Origin: Thiobacillus sp.
Lineage (GTDB): Bacteria; Pseudomonadota; Gammaproteobacteria; Burkholderiales; Thiobacillaceae
Direction: 5' to 3'
Length of the DNA: 10,000 nt
Assembly (NCBI GenBank): GCA_020217265.1
Contig: JAIWOS010000153.1
Span: forward strand, 1-10,000
Under the pieces are notes generated by a model that did not search any database, had not been told where the DNA came from, and saw only the letters and a list, made by a program, of their open reading frames with translations. Below, piece after piece: positions 6,897 through 10,000 of the stretch; the stretch's first letter is position 1; each line of letters starts with the position of its first letter. A program made the translations under genes and the position numbers.

Positions 6897-8043
6897 CATG
6901 AGCGTTTCCCGCAACAGTCCTGCGGGCAGCTGTGTGCTTGCCGAGGTCGAGGGGCTGCGCTCGGACTACCGCCTGACCGTCTTTACCGACCGCTTCGATG
7001 GCGTGCAGGATGACCGGGTGGCGTACGTCCGGGTGCCGGTGCCGCGGCGACCGGTTTTCCTGCGCTACTGGCTGTTCCAGTTTCTGGCGGCTTTCCGCTA
7101 TCTGGTCTGGCGGCTCTCGCACGCGAAACCCACGCTGATACAGACGACACAGGGCCAGTTTCTGTGGTCGGACGTTGCCTATGCGCATTTCTGCCACGGC
7201 GCCTATCTCGAGAATCAGTGGCGGCAAAGTGCCGTGGCGGGAGTACGTCGCCTCGCACGCTGGCTGAACCACCGCTGGAATGCCGCAATGGAGCGTCGGG
7301 CTTTCCGTCGGGTGAGGAAGGTCGTGGTGCCTTCGCTGGGGCTGCAGCGCGAACTCGCGAAAACCTATCCCGAGGTCGCGGACAAGATCGTCGTGATATC
7401 GAACCCGGTCGATCTCGGACGTTTCGCCCGGCCTGCCGATTTCGACCGGACGACCCGGCGCGCCGAATTCGGCTACGCGCCGGAGCATATTGTGTTTGCG
7501 TTCATGGCACTGGGCGATTTTTCGCGCAAGGGTCTGGGGCTGATCCTGCCGGGACTGGCGAAATTGCCGCCAGCCGAGCGCGCACTGGCGCGCATTCTTG
7601 TGATCGGTGGAGGTGCAGGGGAGATAGCGCAGTATCGGGCGCTGGCCGAGAAACTGGGTCTGCAAGGCCAGGTGACGTTCGTCGGCATGCAGCAGGACGT
7701 GCGGCCATATCTCTGGGTGGCGGATGTGTTTGCCTTTCCGTCGGCGTACGAGATTTTCTCGCTGGCGATCCTCCAGGCGGCCGCGGCGGCATTGCCGCCT
7801 ATCGTGAGCCAGGGGTTGTATGGTGCGGAAGAATTCGTCCGCCACGGCGAAAATGGCTGGGTGGTGCCGCGTGACGAGGGCGGGGTATCTACAGCACTGG
7901 CCGATGCCATCCGCCGGGCCAAAGATTTGCCCGCCATGGCGGCAGCCGCGCAAACGTCGGTGGAAGTGTTTTCCGATGCGGCCTTTGTCGGCCGGTGGCG
8001 CGAATTTTACGCGGCGTTCCCCCGCGAAGCAGGCCAGCCCTGA
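6871..8043 (+). CDS. Glycosyltransferase family 4 (GT-B fold)
   Basis: This 390-residue retaining GT-B glycosyltransferase is probably part of repeat-unit assembly at the inner face of the cytoplasmic membrane. The N-terminal domain has HLAVFDMSVSRNSPAG (4-19) and a basic amphipathic stretch, 59-83, which may touch the membrane. The link to the donor domain is PSLGLQRELAK (154-164) followed by VVISNPVDLGRF (174-185). The donor domain carries GDFSRKG (215-221, with Arg219/Lys220 for phosphate contacts), ILVIGGGAG (242-250), VTFVGMQQDVRPY (268-280), VFAFPSAYEIFSL (286-298) and HGENGWVVP (325-333). In the family's E-x7-E motif, Glu294 is present but the second position, 302, is Gln. A TTG at 6865, two codons earlier, is an alternative start; no strong ribosome binding site decides. 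The gene lies 27 bases after the hydrolase and 26 before the next frame. Donor and acceptor are unknown. Confidence 0.87.
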   Translation: MVAHLAVFDMSVSRNSPAGSCVLAEVEGLRSDYRLTVFTDRFDGVQDDRVAYVRVPVPRRPVFLRYWLFQFLAAFRYLVWRLSHAKPTLIQTTQGQFLWSDVAYAHFCHGAYLENQWRQSAVAGVRRLARWLNHRWNAAMERRAFRRVRKVVVPSLGLQRELAKTYPEVADKIVVISNPVDLGRFARPADFDRTTRRAEFGYAPEHIVFAFMALGDFSRKGLGLILPGLAKLPPAERALARILVIGGGAGEIAQYRALAEKLGLQGQVTFVGMQQDVRPYLWVADVFAFPSAYEIFSLAILQAAAAALPPIVSQGLYGAEEFVRHGENGWVVPRDEGGVSTALADAIRRAKDLPAMAAAAQTSVEVFSDAAFVGRWREFYAAFPREAGQP

Positions 8044-8073
8044 ATGAGGCGTGCCAAGCCGGCCATTGAATGA
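8044..8073 (+). other. 9-codon mini-ORF bridging two glycosyltransferase genes
   Basis: An ATG directly after the GT4 stop opens the nine-codon frame MRRAKPAIE. Its TGA (8071-8073) overlaps the ATG at 8070 as ATGA. An AGG at 8031-8033 lies ten bases upstream. The next gene has no clear ribosome binding site of its own, so termination-reinitiation through this short frame is possible. It is too short to rule out chance. Confidence 0.2.
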
Positions 8074-10000
8074 TGCCTGGAGCAACGCCCTCCCTTTTGC
8101 GTGTGGTCATCGTGACCAACATCCCGGCGCCCTACCGGTTGCCGGTTTACGCGCTGCTGGCCCGCGAGCCGGATATCGACCTGCACGTGGTGTATTGCAG
8201 CGGGCGCGAACCGGACCGGGAATGGAATCTCGGGCAGGCGAATTTTCCGCACACCTTCCTGAACGAGTCCTTCGTCAGCTACCGCGGGCGCTTCATCCAT
8301 ATCAATCACGACATCTGGTCGGTGCTGCTGAGCTTGCGTCCTGACGTGGTGGTGACGACGGGCTTCAATCCGACGCATTTGCTGGCTTATGCCTGGACGC
8401 GGCTGCACCGCGCGCGGCATGTGGCGATGACCGACGGCACACTGGAATCGGAGGCGCGACTGTCCAGATTGCACCGCTGGATTCGTCGCCATGTGTATGA
8501 ACACACGGCTGCCTTCATTGCCGCCAGCGAAGGGGGCATGCGGCTGTACCGGTCGTATGGCGTCGAGCCGGACAGTCTGTTCAAGTCGCACCTCTGCGCG
8601 CACAACGAACGCTTCCTCGCCGCGCCGCCCGTAGCCAAACACTACGATTTCATTTTTTGTGGCCGCTTCGAGGCGGCCAAGAACCCCTTGTTCGCGCTCG
8701 ACGTGGCGCGAGCGTGCGCACGCCAGCTCGGGCGCAAGGTGTCGATGGTGTATGTGGGGTCGGGCGGAATGGAGGCGCGAATACGCGAATACGCCCGGGA
8801 GTGCGTCAACGATGTCGAAGCGACTTTTGCGGGTTTTGCCACCCAGGAGGCCTTGCCCGGATGGTATGCGGCCTCGCGCGTGTTCCTGTTTCCCACGCAG
8901 ATGGATGTCTGGGGCGTGGTCGCCAACGAGGCGTGCGCTGCGGGGGTTCCCGTGCTGGTATCGCCCGACGCCGGCGTGGCCGGAGAGTTGGTTCGGGGGG
9001 GCGAGAACGGATTCGTGCTGACGCTCGATCTCGACCATTGGGCCGACGCGGCGTGCCGTTTGCTGACCGATGCCGCACTGTACGAGTCCATGTCGGCGCG
9101 CTGTCGCGAAATCGTGCGCCAGTACAGTTATGACAACGCAGCGCTCGGAATTGCACAGGCGGCACGCGCGGCGGATCGGGAATTTGTCCCCTGGAGCACC
9201 TACCGGCCCAAACTGCGCCGCCGGGTCGTGGTCGTGCAGCGCCGCATGACGCAGTACAGGGTACCGTTATTCAACCGCATGCGGCAGCTGCTTGATCAGG
9301 CGGGGGTGGAATTGGTGGTGGTGTATGGCGACCCGTTGCCAAGCGAGGCCCTGAAAGCGGATTCGGGTGAACTGCCCTGGGGTGTGCATGTCGGGTGTTA
9401 CTACGCATTCAACGGAAAACTGTGCTGGCAGAACGTGATGCCGATCGCCAGCAGCGCGGACATGGTCGTGGTCACGCAGGAGAACCGGCTGCTGTTCAAC
9501 TATGTGAAACCGATTCTGAAAAGAAACCGCAAGTGGGCGTTCTGGGGGCACGGCCGAAACTTCCAGGCGGCGAGGCCCGGTTCGCTGTCCGAGCGGTTCA
9601 AGCGCTGGTTGTCCCGTCAGGTGGACTGGTGGTTTGCCTACACCGAGGTCAGCCGCAGTGTCGTGCGGGAAGCCGGATTCCCCGACGAACGGATCACGGT
9701 GCTCAACAATGCCATCGATACGACAGCCCTTCGCGAGCAGCTGGCTTCCGTGAAACGGGACGAAATCGAGTCGATACGCCGCGCATTCGGTCTGGGTCCC
9801 GGCCCTGTGGGCTTGTGCCTGGGGTCGCTGCACGCGGACAAGCGGCTGGATTTCCTGTTCGACGCCGCGAGGCGCACCCGCGCAGACGTTCCGGATTTCC
9901 AGTTGCTGCTCGTGGGCGACGGGCCGTTGCGCGATCAGGTGCGACATGAGGTTGAGGCTTCGGGGGGATGGATGCACTGGGCCGGCGCATTGAAGGGGGT
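8070..10000 (+). CDS. Tandem two-domain GT4-like glycosyltransferase (runs off right edge)
   Basis: One frame is open from the ATG at 8070, immediately after an in-frame TGA, to the window end (643 complete codons). It contains two GT-B transferases in series. Domain 1 (about 10-375) has VVIVTNIPAPYRLPVY (12-27), FCGRFEAAKNP (196-206), VYVGSGG (227-233), and FPTQMDVWGVVANEACAAG (274-292), a D279-x7-E287 variant of the E-x7-E motif, then GENGFVL (311-317). After a linker of about ten residues, domain 2 (about 383 onward) restarts with a similar first strand, RRMTQYRVPLFNRM (391-404), then VELVVVYGD (413-421), FWGHGRNFQ (491-499, possible catalytic His493), ITVLNNAIDT (542-551), GSLHADKRLD (585-594) and LLLVGDGPLRD (612-622). 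The rest of domain 2 is off the edge. A second in-frame ATG at 8073 is equally possible. It would add two sugars, or one domain may be structural; substrates unknown. Confidence 0.85.
   Translation, partial: MMPGATPSLLRVVIVTNIPAPYRLPVYALLAREPDIDLHVVYCSGREPDREWNLGQANFPHTFLNESFVSYRGRFIHINHDIWSVLLSLRPDVVVTTGFNPTHLLAYAWTRLHRARHVAMTDGTLESEARLSRLHRWIRRHVYEHTAAFIAASEGGMRLYRSYGVEPDSLFKSHLCAHNERFLAAPPVAKHYDFIFCGRFEAAKNPLFALDVARACARQLGRKVSMVYVGSGGMEARIREYARECVNDVEATFAGFATQEALPGWYAASRVFLFPTQMDVWGVVANEACAAGVPVLVSPDAGVAGELVRGGENGFVLTLDLDHWADAACRLLTDAALYESMSARCREIVRQYSYDNAALGIAQAARAADREFVPWSTYRPKLRRRVVVVQRRMTQYRVPLFNRMRQLLDQAGVELVVVYGDPLPSEALKADSGELPWGVHVGCYYAFNGKLCWQNVMPIASSADMVVVTQENRLLFNYVKPILKRNRKWAFWGHGRNFQAARPGSLSERFKRWLSRQVDWWFAYTEVSRSVVREAGFPDERITVLNNAIDTTALREQLASVKRDEIESIRRAFGLGPGPVGLCLGSLHADKRLDFLFDAARRTRADVPDFQLLLVGDGPLRDQVRHEVEASGGWMHWAGALKG

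Noticed and set aside
6484-8085. 533-codon open frame on the minus strand
   Set aside because: It is antisense to the end of the hydrolase and the whole GT4 gene, both well supported; the translation shows no recognisable motif and composition is shadow-like.
8007-9038. 343-codon open frame on the minus strand
   Set aside because: It is antisense to the first domain of the tandem glycosyltransferase; no domain signature was seen.
9246-10000. Separate second glycosyltransferase gene starting at the ATG at 9246
   Set aside because: Starting here would remove the first beta strand (RRRVVVVQRR) of the second domain, and no stop ends the first domain, so a fusion is the simpler reading.
1-10000. 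CRISPR array, tRNA, rRNA, insertion sequence or phage genes
   Set aside because: I saw no regularly spaced direct repeats, no tRNA-like cloverleaf or rRNA stretch, and no transposase or phage motif on either strand.

Overview
The window is a continuous block of plus-strand genes for building and exporting a surface polysaccharide. It fits an exopolysaccharide or O-antigen/capsule locus of the Wzx/Wzy type. The DNA is GC-rich (local hand counts about 70%) and densely packed, with ATGA stop/start overlaps and third-position G/C codons. That composition and the gene style suggest a proteobacterium, most likely a betaproteobacterium. This is an inference; no taxonomic marker gene is present.

Layout, all on the plus strand: the C-terminal part of a GDP-L-fucose synthase (2-760, cut by the left edge); an O-antigen polymerase/ligase-like membrane protein (786-2207); a Wzx-type flippase (2204-3739); two family 2 glycosyltransferases (3729-4661 and 4658-5542); a signal-anchored glycoside hydrolase resembling PslG of the Pseudomonas Psl locus (5539-6843); a GT4-type glycosyltransferase (6871-8043); and one reading frame, open from 8070 to the right edge, that carries two GT4-like transferases in tandem. 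Neighbouring genes overlap by 4-11 bases or are separated by only 25-27 bases. I see no internal promoter or rho-independent terminator, so the whole window probably lies in one operon. No stretch over 300 bases lacks a gene.

How they would work together (inference from families): Fcl supplies GDP-L-fucose. The GT2 and GT4 enzymes (five transferase domains in view) assemble a lipid-linked repeat unit on the cytoplasmic face. Wzx flips it and the Wzy-like protein polymerises it. The exported or membrane-anchored hydrolase could trim or release the polymer in the periplasm. Initiating sugar-phosphate transferase and Wza/Wzb/Wzc export genes are not in view and would be expected nearby.

Most worth a second look are the tandem double-glycosyltransferase frame at the right end, the second GT2 gene whose acceptor-side half has distinctly lower GC than its flanks (a possible recombinant), the hydrolase embedded among the transferases, and a GT4 enzyme with Gln in place of the second Glu of its E-x7-E motif.
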